DNA of 64,000 bases from Incurvaria masculella (GCA_946894095.1 OX335641.1:12728501-12792500); one strand, 5' to 3'. Shown: positions 1 through 12,038, numbered from the stretch's first letter. A program made the numbers and translations. Notes: generated from the letters alone by a model not told the origin.

Positions 1-296
1 AAAAAATGCATTTGTATGGCGCGAGTAGTTGGCTAGTACTAGCGCCTTAATAACAACCCTCTCCCGCTTGCCAGTCAGCTCGGCAGGCTCAATTCCGCTC
101 AACATTACCCCTCTCCCGCTCGCGAGTAAGCCCGGCAGGCTCTATCCTGCGTGATAGCAACCCTCTCCCGCTTGCCAGTCAGCTCGGCAGGCTCAATTCC
201 GCTCAACATTACACCTCTCCCGCTCGCCAGTAAGCCCGGCAGGTTTGAATCGAGCGAGAGCGTCACAACGCCTCTAACAGGTGCACCTGCCCGCAG
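1..296. other. End of the intron before the first exon
   Basis: This holds a short segment (about 6-49, tgcatttgtatggcgcgagt onward) that recurs at 9545-9589, then the 52-bp minisatellite, then about 55 bp ending at the acceptor of the first exon. No other gene is seen. Confidence 0.7.
54..241. repeat. 52-bp minisatellite, about 3.6 units
   Basis: Direct repeats of 104 bp (54-157 and 158 to about 241), each made of two related halves of about 52 bp. Every half starts with a pyrimidine-rich ctctcccgct run followed by GCCAGT or GCGAGT and a GGCAGG motif. The array stops about 55 bp before the first exon, so it supplies several acceptor-like pyrimidine-AG strings close to the true 3' splice site. 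Confidence 0.85.
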
Positions 297-505
297 CTTT
301 GACGTGCGCGGGCGCAGCTTCAGCACGGCGCTGTCGTGGTCGGACCCGGCGGCGTTCGGGCCGCGCGCGCACTTCGCGACGCTCGCGCGGCCCGCGGCGC
401 TGCGCATCCGCGCCGTGCAGCTCGACGACGAGGGCGTGTACCGGTGCCGCGTCGACTTCAAGAACTCGCCCACCAGGAACTTCCAGATACGGCTCGTCGT
501 TATCG
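297..505 (+). CDS. Sidestep-family exon: C-terminal half of Ig1
   Basis: The exon encodes the part of the first (V-type) Ig domain from the FDVRGR motif through the second canonical cysteine in [16 protein letters not shown] to strand G (IRLVVI). The DDEGVYRC pattern is the usual Asp-x-Gly-x-Tyr-x-Cys of an Ig domain, and [12 protein letters not shown] is strongly diagnostic of Sidestep proteins. The acceptor is the AG at 295-296, after a pyrimidine-rich stretch. It enters in phase 2, so the preceding exon should end in AG to complete the Ser of YSFDVRG. The donor is GTTAGT at 506, leaving phase 1. A nearer upstream AG at 279-280 is possible but fits the family alignment less well. The partner cysteine and tryptophan of this Ig fold must be in an exon left of the window. 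A 52-bp minisatellite ends about 55 bp upstream. Confidence 0.9.
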
Positions 506-1693
506 GTTAGTTCGTTTTCTTTTTTGTATTTTACATGGTAGCTTATATTAAATTGATGAAATTTGGAAAGAAGTGGTGAATTGTTTGATGGTTTTAAATG
601 TCTTCCATCATAACCAAAGTGGTTTTCCAACTACTTTTGCGTGATGAGCTTTGCCTAAAATCTTCTATTTCAAAGTTAACAGACTTATGTTGAAAATTTC
701 ATTGAAGATATGTATTAGAGGAAGGGTTTTATATTTAAAATATCGAGAGGAAGCTGAATGGAATTACGCTGAGGGAATGAGTTCCTGTCGAAGTATTACC
801 CCCAAAGAACAACTTAAGGACCCCAGATTGTGAAGAAGCTCTTTAAAAACACATTTTAACAGCCCAAAGATTTGGGAGTGATGAAAATATATGAGAATAT
901 GTTTCTAGATTTTATGTTTTTAGATTATACTATCGCTATGTTTTGAAAACTTACTGTTTGCCAGTGTGTAATTTAATTCAAATTTAATGTAATTTTCATT
1001 GCTCCTTCAGTTATTTTAATTTTAATTTTGCTTCCTATGCATTCATCTCAGTTTTACAGGAAGCAGGACGATTTCTAACTCGATATTTTATATAAATTCA
1101 GTACAATAATAAATGAAATAAATTAAATTATAACACTAAATTTAATATGTACATAGTATACATATTTAAAAGATACGAATATTGAAAAAGTTCATTGAAA
1201 TCTTATAACATAAATATTATACAAATGTTTAGTTCTGGCATGAATAAAATCATTGATTATCTAGTCTTCAATGATAAAATACATTAAAATTGATTATATA
1301 AGTTAAGAGTCTAACACATTATCCATGTGCAATGCCATGATAGGCCGACATGAGAGTGGAGGCCCTGTCAGGACCTCTTTGAGAATTGAATTACAAGATC
1401 TGACAGCATTGAGTTACATCTGATAGATCGGCTTTTCACACAGAACGGTAACTGCCGGGCATCGGCTGCAATGATTGTAAGTAGGTGTGGGTAGGTTCTA
1501 GCTGCCTCACAGATGCGGGTAGGTTGTCAATTTGCTGAACCATAGACCTGCAGGGCTCCGCGCACACATAATTACCAGGTAACATTTCTGGCTTCCGAAC
1601 TCCGATTCACGGTCTCAGAGTACCTAGAGGTTGACTAGAGTCAACCTTGTTTCACCTAATCATGTTTTAGGCCCCCGCTTTTGGGGGGTTTTC

Positions 1694-1707
1694 GGGGGGG
1701 GGGGGGG
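1694..1707 (+). repeat. Run of 14 G preceded by a 6-G run
   Basis: G6 at 1683-1688, then tttt-c and 14 consecutive G at 1694-1707, following CCCCC at about 1673. Two long G tracts this close could form a G-quadruplex or an assembly/polymerase slippage point. The exact run length should be treated as uncertain. Confidence 0.8.
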
Positions 1708-2544
1708 CGCCTATTGGCTGTACCGCTGTCTTTATCATTTGGAGTGTAATAAGTGCATTACACACTAATGTAATATTAGGTAAAGAAAATGTATTTTACT
1801 TTGCAAGGGTAAATAAGCTGTATTTATCTAATAACCAGTCAAATGAACCTGCCATTTTACTATCTAGGACTAGGAAAAATATATATATGATATATGAAAT
1901 ATAATATATATATGATATATATACGCCTTACCACGTTGTGAGGCGGGACAAGAATAAAAGTCGGTACATTTCATGGATGTAAAACGGAAACAATCCCCAG
2001 ACCGGTTCAAATACGGGTATTAGATAAAAGCATACGATGGATGGCCGTCGTGGACCGGATAAACCCCGAAAATCACACAAGAGAAGCTCCCTTAGCTGAA
2101 CGAAGAGTCGCCCCAAGATGTTCTATCGGTGCCGTAACTCGGCCGTAACGTGTAGGGCGCGGGTCGCCAACGCTGCAGATAGGGCCTGGGACAGCGCGGG
2201 TGCGTTCCGACTCCATAAAATTTGGCCCATAAATAGGAATCGTCCCGCCCCGCCGCTCCATGGGCCGCTAATACGCGCATTGATGTATAGAACACCCAAC
2301 CGTTCACGAAGGCACTGTACGTATTTGTCGGCCCATATTTAAATGAGCATCCGGAACCTTAACATTTGTAGTTCCCTGCATATTACTGCCGAGCGGCTCA
2401 TAGCCCATGGGCGTTCAAATTCGAATAGTGTACACGGAAGTGTGTCAGCCAGTTCGGAAGAAAGGTGCACGGCAGTCTGCATATTCATCGTATCCTTAAG
2501 TATGCGCGTTCATGTTCAGAGTGGTCAGTCTGAGTTCTCACCTA

Positions 2545-2775
2545 AATTGACGTTTACGAAACTTCGAAGTTACGTAAAAACGTCAAACCCCATACACATG
2601 TTTACTACTTATTCTGTGGTTTTACTTCTCCAAGCTGTCAAAGTCAAACTCGGACTTACGATTTGTATGAAAACGCGGAGTCGGCGTAAACGGCAACGTC
2701 GACGTATCTACGCCGACGGTGAGTAAGCTGTCAAATCAAACTCGGACTCGCAAATGTTAGTTCGCTTAACGCCCA
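2545..2775. repeat. Dispersed repeat, copy 1 (pair with 36502-36728)
   Basis: The two stretches share aaaaacgtcaaaccc-atac, tactacttattctgtggttt, gatttgtatgaaaacgcgga, gtcggcgtaaacggcaacgt and agctgtcaaatcaaa in the same order and spacing. I see no coding frame kept in both copies, so this is a non-coding mobile element of unknown class. A palindrome (ttggcgtaaacgccaa) follows at about 2805-2820. Confidence 0.75.
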
Positions 2776-3287
2776 CTGCGCGCGCTCTTTAATATATACA
2801 TCGGTTTGGCGTAAACGCCAATTTAGGTGACAACTGAGACTTCGGGCACTGAAGATATTCCCATATGTAAATCCGACTAGGTACAAGCTGCAGCGGGATC
2901 GGTTCGCCACCTCTGTCCCGGCTGCCCTGTGACGTGACGAAGCCAGCGGCACTAAACCCTTTTGCGCTCGATATGCCCCGCCGTCGCCCCCGCCGCTGAC
3001 GCATCGCTTTTATTAATATTGCCTGCCGCCGCAGCACGCGACACGCAGGCAAGTGTGGAGGAGTGAGCAGACGCTGAGTGGCCAAATCGCAACCAATAAG
3101 TACCTAATCGAGCATTATGCGTGTGACTTGATTAATTTTTGATAGTACATATACCGAAAAACTGGGTGGCATGCCAAAATTTTGCGTTTAGAAAGTAATA
3201 TTTCGTCTTAGAGTTGCAGGAATCGCTTTCACTTCAGATTATTTTGAATTAGGCAAGAAGCTAAGTAATGGGATATTTATGTATGTA

Positions 3288-3300
3288 TAATCGATCGTGA
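3288..3300 (+). repeat. Left target-site duplication of the LINE
   Basis: The 13-bp taatcgatcgtga is repeated exactly at 4533-4545, on either side of the LINE insertion. Confidence 0.88.
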
Positions 3301-4532
3301 GGCTTTAGACAAAAATTTACAACCATAGACCATATACATACAGTGAAACAAATAATAGAAAAATACAAAGAATACAATAAAAACCTGTACTCGGCATTTA
3401 TCGACTACTCTAAAGCTTTCGACTGTATAAGCCACAAAGCCATTTGGGAGAGCCTAGAACTACAAGGGATACCTCCAAAATACATCGAAATTATCAGGAA
3501 CATTTACACAAATTGCGAAGCGCGGATGCAACTAGAAACCCTGGGAAAAAAAATTAATATCAAAAGAGGTGTTAGACAAGGGGATCCCTTATCACCGAAA
3601 TTGTTTTCGGCTGTAATGGAAAGTATCTTCCGCAAACTGGACTGGAATGCCTACGGCCTGAACATAAATGGCGTAAAACTAAAAGCGGACAATATAGTCC
3701 TGTTCGAAGAAAATCCATCACACCTCGAAGAAATGATAAATTTACTAAACGAGGAAAGTATGAAAGTAGGTCTAGCAATGAATAAAGACAAAACAAAACT
3801 ACTCACTAACTCCAAACCAACAGTTATAAAAATCGCCAACGAACAACTCGAATATGTGCAAGAATACAGCTACCTAGGGCAGATAATTGCTGACAAAGAC
3901 CAAACCACTAAAGAAATTAATAGAAGAGTAGCAAATGAATGGAAAAAGTACTGGTCATTGAAAGAAGTATTGAAATGCAAAAAGCTCGGCATGCCAATAA
4001 ACAGGAAAGTCTTTGATACCTGTATACTTCCAGTCATTACTTACGGATGCGAAACGTGGTCACTCACTAAACACCATAGAGAAAAGCTACAACGATGCCA
4101 GAGAGCCATGGAGAGAAGTATGACAGAATAAAGAAACAAGACAAAGTGAGGAGTATCAAAATAAGAGAGAAAACTAAAGTCGCTGATATACTTATGCGAA
4201 TAGATCAACAGAAGTGGAGATGGACTGGTCACACGATCCGAGATAAGCAAAAAAAATGGAGCACAACTGTGGCCGACTGGTACCCCAGAGATGGTAAACG
4301 CAAGAGAGGACGCCAACACACGCGATGGGAAGACGACTTGAAGCTCACGGCGGGACACCATTGGAGAAGGGTAGCGAGAGACAGAACCCAGTGGAAAATG
4401 TTAAAGGGGGGCCTATGCCAAAAGGCACGCTGAACTACGAGACATTTTATAGATTAATCAAAACACAGTAAATATGTATGTATAATCTTATAGATCAGAA
4501 TAAAGGGCTTTATTATTATTATTATTATTATT
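3301..4532 (+). pseudogene. LINE (non-LTR retrotransposon) reverse transcriptase, 5'-truncated and inactive
   Basis: An open frame from 3301 (GFRQKFTTIDHIHTVKQIIE) runs through SAFIDYSKAFDCISH, RGVRQGDPLSPKLFSAVME and DTCILPVITYGCETW to a stop near 4129. The frame then shifts to a C-terminal block (KWRWTGHTIR, TRWEDDL, DRTQWKMLKG) ending at 4431. This is the finger-palm-thumb order of an insect endonuclease-reverse transcriptase LINE. The catalytic Y/FADD box is changed to KADN, so it cannot copy RNA. The endonuclease is missing (5' truncation). It ends in a (TTA)n tail at 4511-4532. A 13-bp target duplication, taatcgatcgtga, flanks it at 3288-3300 and 4533-4545. Clade uncertain (RTE-like or related). 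Confidence 0.9.
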
Positions 4533-4660
4533 TAATCGATCGTGAAGCAAGAACACATTAATTGAAGAAAGAGCCTAGTAAAAAGAAGTACTTTACGAAT
4601 ATAGTGCAAGGCTGAACCCGAACCAGCAAAACATACCATTCGTGGGTGTTGCGCGCCACC
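4533..4660. repeat. Right part of a foldback element split by the LINE
   Basis: Sequence from taatcgatcgtgaagcaag through acacattaatt, ctttacgaatata, gcaaggctg and aaccagcaaa matches the left half of the foldback element at 28840-29060. Its left end (atttatgtatgtataatcga) lies at about 3275-3300, before the LINE. So the LINE landed inside an older MITE copy. Confidence 0.75.
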
Positions 4661-4859
4661 TGTATACCCATAATTTGGAAATCTCCTACAGTCCCTCCTC
4701 CCGTAATCAATGCCTTCTACTAACACAGTGTATTATGTAGATTGTACCTGCATACATTTATTTAACGCTTTATTCCCTGCAGATGTCGATGCGGATTAGG
4801 CCGTGTTCTTATAAGCGAGGCTCTGTACTAAAATTCTTACAAATTAACATTTACTCAGA

Positions 4860-4957
4860 AAGGGAACGTGCTGGCTTGACACCTAATCTCTCCGGAAATG
4901 CGGTGGGTTAGGCTAATATCATAACGGTGGGTGTGTTATTAGCCATCCATTTCCAAT
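4860..4957 (+). mobile_element. SINE fragment (3' end)
   Basis: It matches the 3' part of the tRNA-derived SINE seen in full at 34184-34553: cacctaat, ggctaatatcataacggt and attagccatccat. The tRNA-like head is absent. Confidence 0.65.
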
Positions 4958-5099
4958 CAAATATAAAAATCAGACGAGATCGAGGTCGAAACGAACTTGT
5001 AAAAAGTAATAAAAACACCTCGTGTCCTATGTCAGTGGGCCTGTTTGCTTGTTGATGTGTACGAGATCGTACCTAATTGATTGATTGTTGGCCTCTGTC

Positions 5100-5412
5100 C
5101 TTTTTTAGGGTTCCGTACCCAAAGGGTGAAAACGGAAACCTATTACTAAGCCTCCGCTGTCCGCCCGTCCGTCCGTCCGTCCCTCCATCTGTCACAGGGA
5201 TGTATCTGATGAACCGTAATAGGTAGGCAGCTGAGATTTTCACAGAGAATGTATTTATTTTGCCGCTATAACAACAAATAGATAAAATAAAAAAATTATA
5301 AAGAATAAAGGGGGGCCCCATACAAAAAACCGTGATTTTTTTATGTTAAATCTTGTACGATGGTACGGAACCCTTCGTGTGCGAGTCCGACTCGCACTTG
5401 GCCGGTTTTTTA
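5100..5412 (+). mobile_element. GGGTTCCGTACCC-family dispersed element, full-length
   Basis: It starts agggttccgtacccaaaggg and ends cttggccggttttttaa. Inside it has a (CCGT)n tract at about 5160-5183, a block around ggtaggcagctgaaattttc and gtatttattttgccgctata, and tgtgcgagtccgactcgcac near the end. Other copies in the window are at 26376-26663, 35741-36050, the split copy at 62247-62912 and deleted forms at 33316-33382. No coding capacity, so it is a non-autonomous element; class not determined. The family is one commonly met in lepidopteran genomes (recalled, not checked). Confidence 0.8.
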
Positions 5413-6687
5413 AAGTCAATTTTGCCAGTGTCCAATTGGCTTTGAGGTAAGTTTGGGCCTGCAAAGCAAATGCCCTAGTCGACTCTGCCAAATACTATGT
5501 TGATTCGTGTAGGAGTGGTTACATATGGAACAAAGAAATGACTATTTTAATTTTGTAAAATTTACAGACAATCGTACCTACACTGCGGAGTGAGACTGAT
5601 ACAGGTGAATTTCAAATTAAGTCGGAGAAAAGATGACGGTCGAAGCGCTATCCGAGCTACGAATATCTTTCTTCTGACAATAATTATTTGGTGTTTGACG
5701 AAGCGAAAAGCAGACATTGTTAAACCAGGGACGGGCTTTAAATTAGCATTTTCCGGCTCTATATTGTAGTGTCCATTGTGCATTGTATGCCTGGAATTAA
5801 AATGTTTCAGATACTTTTTGGGAGTATTTGATATTGAAGAACGGAACATTTTCTAAAACTGTAAAATACATTAAATTGATTCTTGAAATTATTGGGATTA
5901 TTTATGTTTTATGTTGGTTGGGTATGGTTGCTCCAACAAGCGTACATACATAATTACTCTACAGAAGGCAACATGTAACCAATACTCCGTATAAACACTA
6001 TTTAGGTTTGTAGCTACCGACAATAACATAAAATCCATGAATCTTCGAAATTTGCGGGGGACATGGGGAATTCTCAGTTCTGTGAGGATATCAAAGACTC
6101 TCCGTATATTTGATTAATGCCCAATTTGGTTAAACATATTATTCTTAGTCTACGCTGAAATGAATTAACTGCAAAGTGCAAACAAGAGAACCTGTAGCTT
6201 GGACTTTGCATTACGTGTGGATATTATAAGAGAATAATAACCCGCTCAAGATATAAAACCCTTGGCAAAATAAGAGGGCATGTTTACGAAAGGTCTTTTT
6301 GCATAGCTTAATATGTACGAGTAGGTTCTAATCTATGCTTTCAGGTGTGATCATGATATAATGACACCTGAAGAAACTGGGTGTAATTCTAGGACATTTT
6401 CTCTATTTCAGCACGTTATGACATGACAAGATTCATTGTGTTAAAATAGGTACTTAATTGTGCTAAGCGTTTACATTTCATAGCTTGAAAGAACCATGAT
6501 AAATATGTATTCATTAGAGATATGAAATATTATCAATCTGGCAATGAACTATTCAAAATTATCCAAAATTGTGAATGTAATCGAGATCAATTCAATGAAA
6601 AGCCTTTGATACACCCATATAACTCGCAACTTGGTTGGCAACAGGATAATGTGATGGCCAAAGAGTAGAAATTAATAAGGGAAAACG

Positions 6688-6786
6688 AGAAGTTCTCGTA
6701 TTCGCTTCTGTCAAACTATATATAGAAAAAATATGCTTACTTTTTTCTACATAGAGTTTGACAGAAGCGAATACGAGAACTTCTCC
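6688..6786. repeat. Perfect 31-bp inverted repeat with a 37-nt self-pairing loop
   Basis: The left arm 6688-6718 starts gagaagttctcgtattcg; the right arm 6756-6786 is its exact reverse complement. Inside the loop, tagaaaaaa and ttttttcta can extend the stem, so nearly the whole 99 nt can fold into one hairpin. It is likely a foldback MITE, but the arms are unusually identical. Confidence 0.85.
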
Positions 6787-6980
6787 CTTTGCTTTCATGA
6801 GTAGATATGCAGAACTGGCTGACGACGCCGCGCAGATTTAAACACACTAACGGCAACAACGAATGCTGTTTTTAGCACGCAATTCTTTATAATGTTTCAT
6901 ATAGGTAAACAACTATTCAAAACGAATAAAAACTGATAGCGAGCATTGTCGACGACTGCCGAGAGCGTCGCGTCCTATTC

Positions 6981-7668
6981 TTAAGGTGTCCCTTCCCGGC
7001 GGGACTAACTCATTCGCGGGCACGGTACAAAACCGTGCTATTGCGCTCTAGGACCTCCTATGTTTTAAAGATTAAGCCCGGATTGCACGAAGAGACACGT
7101 CACTTTTAGTGAACCGCATGAAGTTCCTTCCATACTGTTCGTACAAAGTGACGTGTTTAATCGTAAGTTGACGTTGATTTAGATTTTTTGTCCTTTCGTG
7201 CACTCGGCCATAAGACAGGCTCTGTGATGAGGAGAATGCAACATGCCCTCAAAGCAGACAATGCACTTAGTGTTTGATTTGGTAAGATTTACGAACATTT
7301 TGATTACAAAACGACTTCTAGCTAAAAGTAAACCACGACCGCTGTAATAAAAAATCTAACAAAAACTAAATTGATTATAAATGTTCATGAAACAAGCTAT
7401 GTCTGATGACTAATATTTTTAATATGTATAGATTTTATCGTTGAGTAATCCACTTTCAAAGTAATTGCATAAAACACGCTAAAAATTCGAATTTTCAGAC
7501 CTTATAACTTAGAAACCAAACACAAGTGTACAACGCCAACGGTCATCAGACATCTAGTTCGATCAAATAAAGCTATTTTGAGTAAAATTTTTAATCTCTG
7601 ACAAGAAATATGGGTGTGATCTTCTTTTCCCGTTTGTATCGGGAGTTGAGCGGGATGGGCCCCCTTAA
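6981..7668 (-). mobile_element. TTAA-flanked MITE (GGTGGCCC family), copy 1
   Basis: Begins ttaaggtgtcccttcccggc and ends gagcgggatgggccccctta. The terminal repeats agree with copies at 8068, 33389 and 46108, which lie in the other orientation. Internal landmarks include cacggtacaaaaccgtgcta, ggtcatcagacatctagttc and aaataaagctattttgag. No open frame. It is longer than the others because a small foldback insertion sits at about 7074-7207. Confidence 0.8.
7074..7207. mobile_element. Small foldback insertion inside a MITE
   Basis: ccggattgcacgaa at the left and ttcgtgcactcgg at the right are imperfect inverted ends. Inside, cacgtcacttt and aaagtgacgtg also pair. The segment is absent from the other copies of the surrounding MITE. 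Confidence 0.6.
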
Positions 7669-8067
7669 ATATCTTTGTCCGTTAATACGCCCTAGCATCC
7701 CGACTACTTCCACTCCACATGACGCATGCAAGACAATATAATATTAAGTAGGTATTCTGTGCCGCCATTGCCGAGCCTCCAGGAGTGAAACGCTGAATCT
7801 TATATAAGCACGCAATTGCGACAACCTGTTGCACAATGATTAATCGGCGTGCGGATGTATTGTGTGATTTCGTATTGTGTTTTGAGCACGCGATGTAAAT
7901 TTTAATTTATAAAAATAATGCATACACCCAAAAGGATTTGCGTGAGCAATGTTTAAACACTTTCAGAAAACCGGGATTTTTCATTTAGGTTTTCCATTTG
8001 TTCCATGTCAGGGGATGCATTTCAATCATAATTATTTATGAATAATATATTGTATTTATTTATTTAT

Positions 8068-8584
8068 TTAAGGTGGGCCTTCCCGCTCAACCCCCCGTAC
8101 GAACGTGGAAAGAAGATCATGCGCATATTTATCGTCAAAGATCGAAGAATATACTCCAAACAGCTTTATTTGATCAAACTAGATGTCTGATGACCATTGG
8201 CATCGTAAAATAGTGTTTGGTTTCTTAGTTATAAGGTCCGAAAGTTCGAATTTTTCGCGCGCTTTATACAATAACTTTGGAAGTGGATTACTCAACGATA
8301 AAATTAATACATTTTAAAAGATTAGTCGTCAGACCTAGCTTGTTCCATGAAGATTTATGAACAATTTAGTTTTTGTTTGATTCATGCCTACAACGGTCTG
8401 TAATTAAAAATTTCGTTAATCTTACCAAAGCAAACACTATACGCATTGTCTACTTTGTGGAGATGTTGCATCCTCCTCATCGAAGCCTGACAAATTTCTT
8501 TGAAATGGGGAAGGTCCCAGACCGCAATAGCACGGTTTTGTACCGTGACCGCGAGTGAGTTAGTCCCGCTGGGAAGGGCCTTAA
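8068..8584 (+). mobile_element. TTAA-flanked MITE (GGTGGCCC family), copy 2
   Basis: ttaaggtgggccttcccgct at the left and gctgggaagggccttaa at the right. Internal order is as in 33389-33938, with actagatgtctgatgaccat, ggtttcttagttataaggtc and gcacggttttgtaccgtg. Non-coding. Confidence 0.85.
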
Positions 8585-9537
8585 GGCCTTCAATTGAATT
8601 CCAATAAAGATGACAATAATGCCCAACATTTTAATAATTTATATGAAGCGGGTTTTTGAAGGATTCAATCCTAAAAACTAAACCGGCAATTAGTAAAGTT
8701 AATTTTCCATCCCCCGCCCGCCACCCTGTGAAATTGATGCGTAGACTTCAGATCGAGTTACCCAATGGACATTGATATTTCCATTCAGCCCTGAATTGTA
8801 ATCAAATTAGGTGTGAAATCGGAGGAACATTGCGACCATTATTCTCGGTGAATAGGGGATAGTTTGATTCCCAGAGCCGATGGCTTCAACCACAAAGGAG
8901 GATCGAATCATTCAAAGAAAATGAGCGTGATATCCCTCGCCATTCTCTCTCGTCGGGGGGTTAAAGTTGATCTCACTACGCGAGTCGGAAGGAATAGTGC
9001 GCTTTAGGATTCCGAAGTTCCCGAGAAACCCTAAACTTTCGATGTGTGCTTTCTTGTTCCTACTTTAAATGTTTTAACTTTTGCCTCGTGTCACAGCCTT
9101 GTTACTCCTTAAGGCCCTGGTACTAGCCAAATCGCAAAGTTAGACGAGGCACCCCAAGATAACTAACTAAGTCTGACGATTATAAGTGTCATTCTTACAA
9201 TATGATTCCTTGTCTAGGAATCAACCTATTTTCGTTAATGTATGTTTCCTTTTTCTATACAAAATACATTGCGGAAACGGTGTCCATTTCCGAACTTTTT
9301 TGACTAAATGTAGAAATCTAAAAGCAAATGGAACTTTTTGTTTATGCATATATGCTGTTTTTGCTTACCTATATCTAGAAATCGAATTACTTTCAGATTT
9401 AAATGAGAAAAACCAACTTTTTTTATTTTTATTATTATTTAAATAAATGATGGAATCAAAAGATATTAACAATCCATTATCAGTCTGGAGTTCTATTTGG
9501 ATTTTGTGAAGCGTTTCACTACATATTTTTACATTTG

Positions 9538-9589
9538 TTAAAAAGTGCATTTGTATGGCGCGAGTAGTTGGCTAGTCCTAGCGCCTTAA
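9538..9589. repeat. Tiny TTAA-flanked segment, also at 6-49
   Basis: About 44 bp (gtgcatttgtatggcgcgag ... ctagcgcc) bounded by TTAA on both sides here. The same segment with one or two differences opens the window, where only the right border (gcgccttaa) is seen. ggcgc and gcgcc at its two ends can pair. It is probably a remnant of a very short MITE. Confidence 0.6.
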
Positions 9590-11805
9590 ACATTTTTTAC
9601 GTATTCCATCGAGTGGGCTATCTTGAAATAGGTATTATAAACTATGCATAAAAATTTATTTGGATGATTCAAGTAAAAAAAATATAATACCTGTCTATAC
9701 CTACATGAATATTTTTATTATGTTTTACAAAGGGCAATTAATAAGCGCTACCTTTTTTTGTTTGATTACTATCGAGACATTTTATTGTTGAATTGACCGA
9801 TTATTTTAAGCAATATATGGAAGTTACTGCCATGGCAACAAGTTCCCTTGTGGTGTGTTAGGCTAATAAAATGACAGTAAGACACCCGTGTCAGGTTCTA
9901 TAAAAAAGTTAGGTACCCGTAGTTTTTACATAGAATATTATATTACATTTAATCCTTTTTTTACCTACTTTAATTGTTAATATTATTTAAGTGACCTTTT
10001 TTATGTTAAGAGCGGCATATGGCATACGCTAGTTTCTCACATAAGTCGTGCTCGGTAGAACTTTCTGTAGCTCAATATATATCTTTGGGCATCTTAGTTG
10101 AAGAGTCTCCAAATCGTGGGATTCATTCATGAAAAAGATGTACGGCGATGCAATATATCGGGTTCTACGTGTTTCTCAGTTTTAGATTAAATACCAACCA
10201 AGCAGTAGTCTTAAAACGCTTTTATTTAAAAAAAGTTTTGTTGCCTCTGGGATAGTGCATTTTAAGGCTCCAACTGACTCCAGCGTTCAGCAAACAAACG
10301 ATAATGGCGATCTCCGGAAGCATTAAGTTTGTGTTAGGGTTCATTGTTGTATGCGCGTGAAATTCGAGCGCGACGAAGCGAAATTTAGGTTTTTGACCTG
10401 TAAAGTCTACTTTCTAAAGTGAATTTCACGGTTATTCACTAGATAAATATGTGACAAAATTGTCGAAATCATTAAAAACATAGTAACAACTTGTAAATAG
10501 GTGTTTACAAACTATTTTTTTAAAGAATATAAGCAACTTATTAAAACCGTTTTACGGTCATACACTAGATAATAGTCTAAACTTTGATATTTCGATTTTT
10601 TTAACGCTTTTTATGCTTAACCGACGTTAAAATAAAATAAAAATAAACCCAAAATGTTGGAGGTTAGCGTCATATGGAGCCTTAAGGTCTTTGTTTATGG
10701 TAGTTTAGCGATACTACGCTCTAGCCCCTCAAAAATGGTATGGCTGGACCCTGTGCGATGCTCGCGAACGGGTGCTGTTTGTAGAGACTGGTCTACTCGA
10801 ATTGGTGTAACATCATTGCAAAATCCTGTGCAAAAAAACTATGATTTTAAAAAAGAGTTGCTTCATTCGTCATGAACTATGTAGTGTACTAATTTGTGAT
10901 TTGTAGAAAAGAAAGAAGTGAAGAAAACGTGAACGTTTTTGAATTAAAAGAAGTTTTTTGGCAGATCTTCTTTGATGTGATTATTGAGCTGGATAAATAT
11001 TAAAATATGATAAGTCCAAGTGCATTCTGCTGTCTACAGATGATACATTTCATAAATGTTGGAAGCTCACCATTTCTGGTATGTGTGAGGCTTTCTAGCA
11101 GCAGCTTAATGACAGCATTATATATCGCCACTCATTGTGTGTGCCTTACACATCATTGTGCAATCCGACGTTGATATTAGTCAACCGCTGGGTAGGTTTG
11201 TGCTCCGGAACCAGAAATAGAACCCGTGATGATGTTTAAAAAAAATGTTGGTATATTGCGCGATGACAGTAATTGTAGCTCCAGAGACCAACTACAGTGA
11301 CGTCTGAGTTAACAACAGCGAATCGTAATTTCCTAAACAAGGTTTCTTGTCCGAGCAACACCTCCCCTCTCTCGACCGCCCCATCCCGAAAACCGCCCCG
11401 CTCGCCGGCCGCAGCCAATTAGCAATCACCGCTAAAACTGGCGCCTCGTGGGGATCCCCACACTATCCGGCAAGGTGAGCGGGATGGGATTCACGGAATA
11501 CTATCACTACGTTCACTACGTTTTGTTTTTAAAGGTTTCTGAAACGGATGTACCGAAAACCAGCTTAGCAGCGCGAGCTGCGTACCAGCTGAGCACATAC
11601 CCTTTCAGTGCAGCACAACAATTGTAAACATCTTCACGTATACTTGTTTATGTTATAAGTTATCTCTTTTTCATTACTGCCTATTTACTGTTGTATTTTT
11701 ATGTGTGTTGCTCTGAATCAACGATTTTATTATTAATTTTACCCTATCAACCCTAGTACGTCGTTTTCGAATGTCGCCAATAATTTTCAGAGATTATACA
11801 GAGTG

Positions 11806-12038
11806 TTAGTTAAACTTTGGTCCAAACGTTAACCAGGGGTTCCTTGGCCCGTTTGGAGCAAAAAAAATAGATAACATTTTCATCAATTCGCCGTCCCCAT
11901 ACATTATGTTCATACCTACACTTTAAAATGTGGGCCATACGAACATTTTTAAGCACAACCAAATGTTATCTAGCTTTTTTCTCCAAATAGGCCAAGGAAT
12001 AGCTAATTAACTTTTGGACCATACCTCCATTAACACCA
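11806..12038. mobile_element. MITE with ttggtccaaa ... ttttggaccata ends
   Basis: Inverted ends: agttaaactttggtccaaac at the left and aacttttggaccatacctcc at the right. Paired internal blocks are ttccttggcc/ggccaaggaa and gataacatttt/aaatgttatc. A second copy is at 51352-51611. Non-coding. Confidence 0.75.

Noticed and set aside
1683..1707. G-quadruplex regulatory element
   Set aside because: Only two G runs are clear, and a 14-G run may be a sequencing or assembly error; kept as a sequence feature only.
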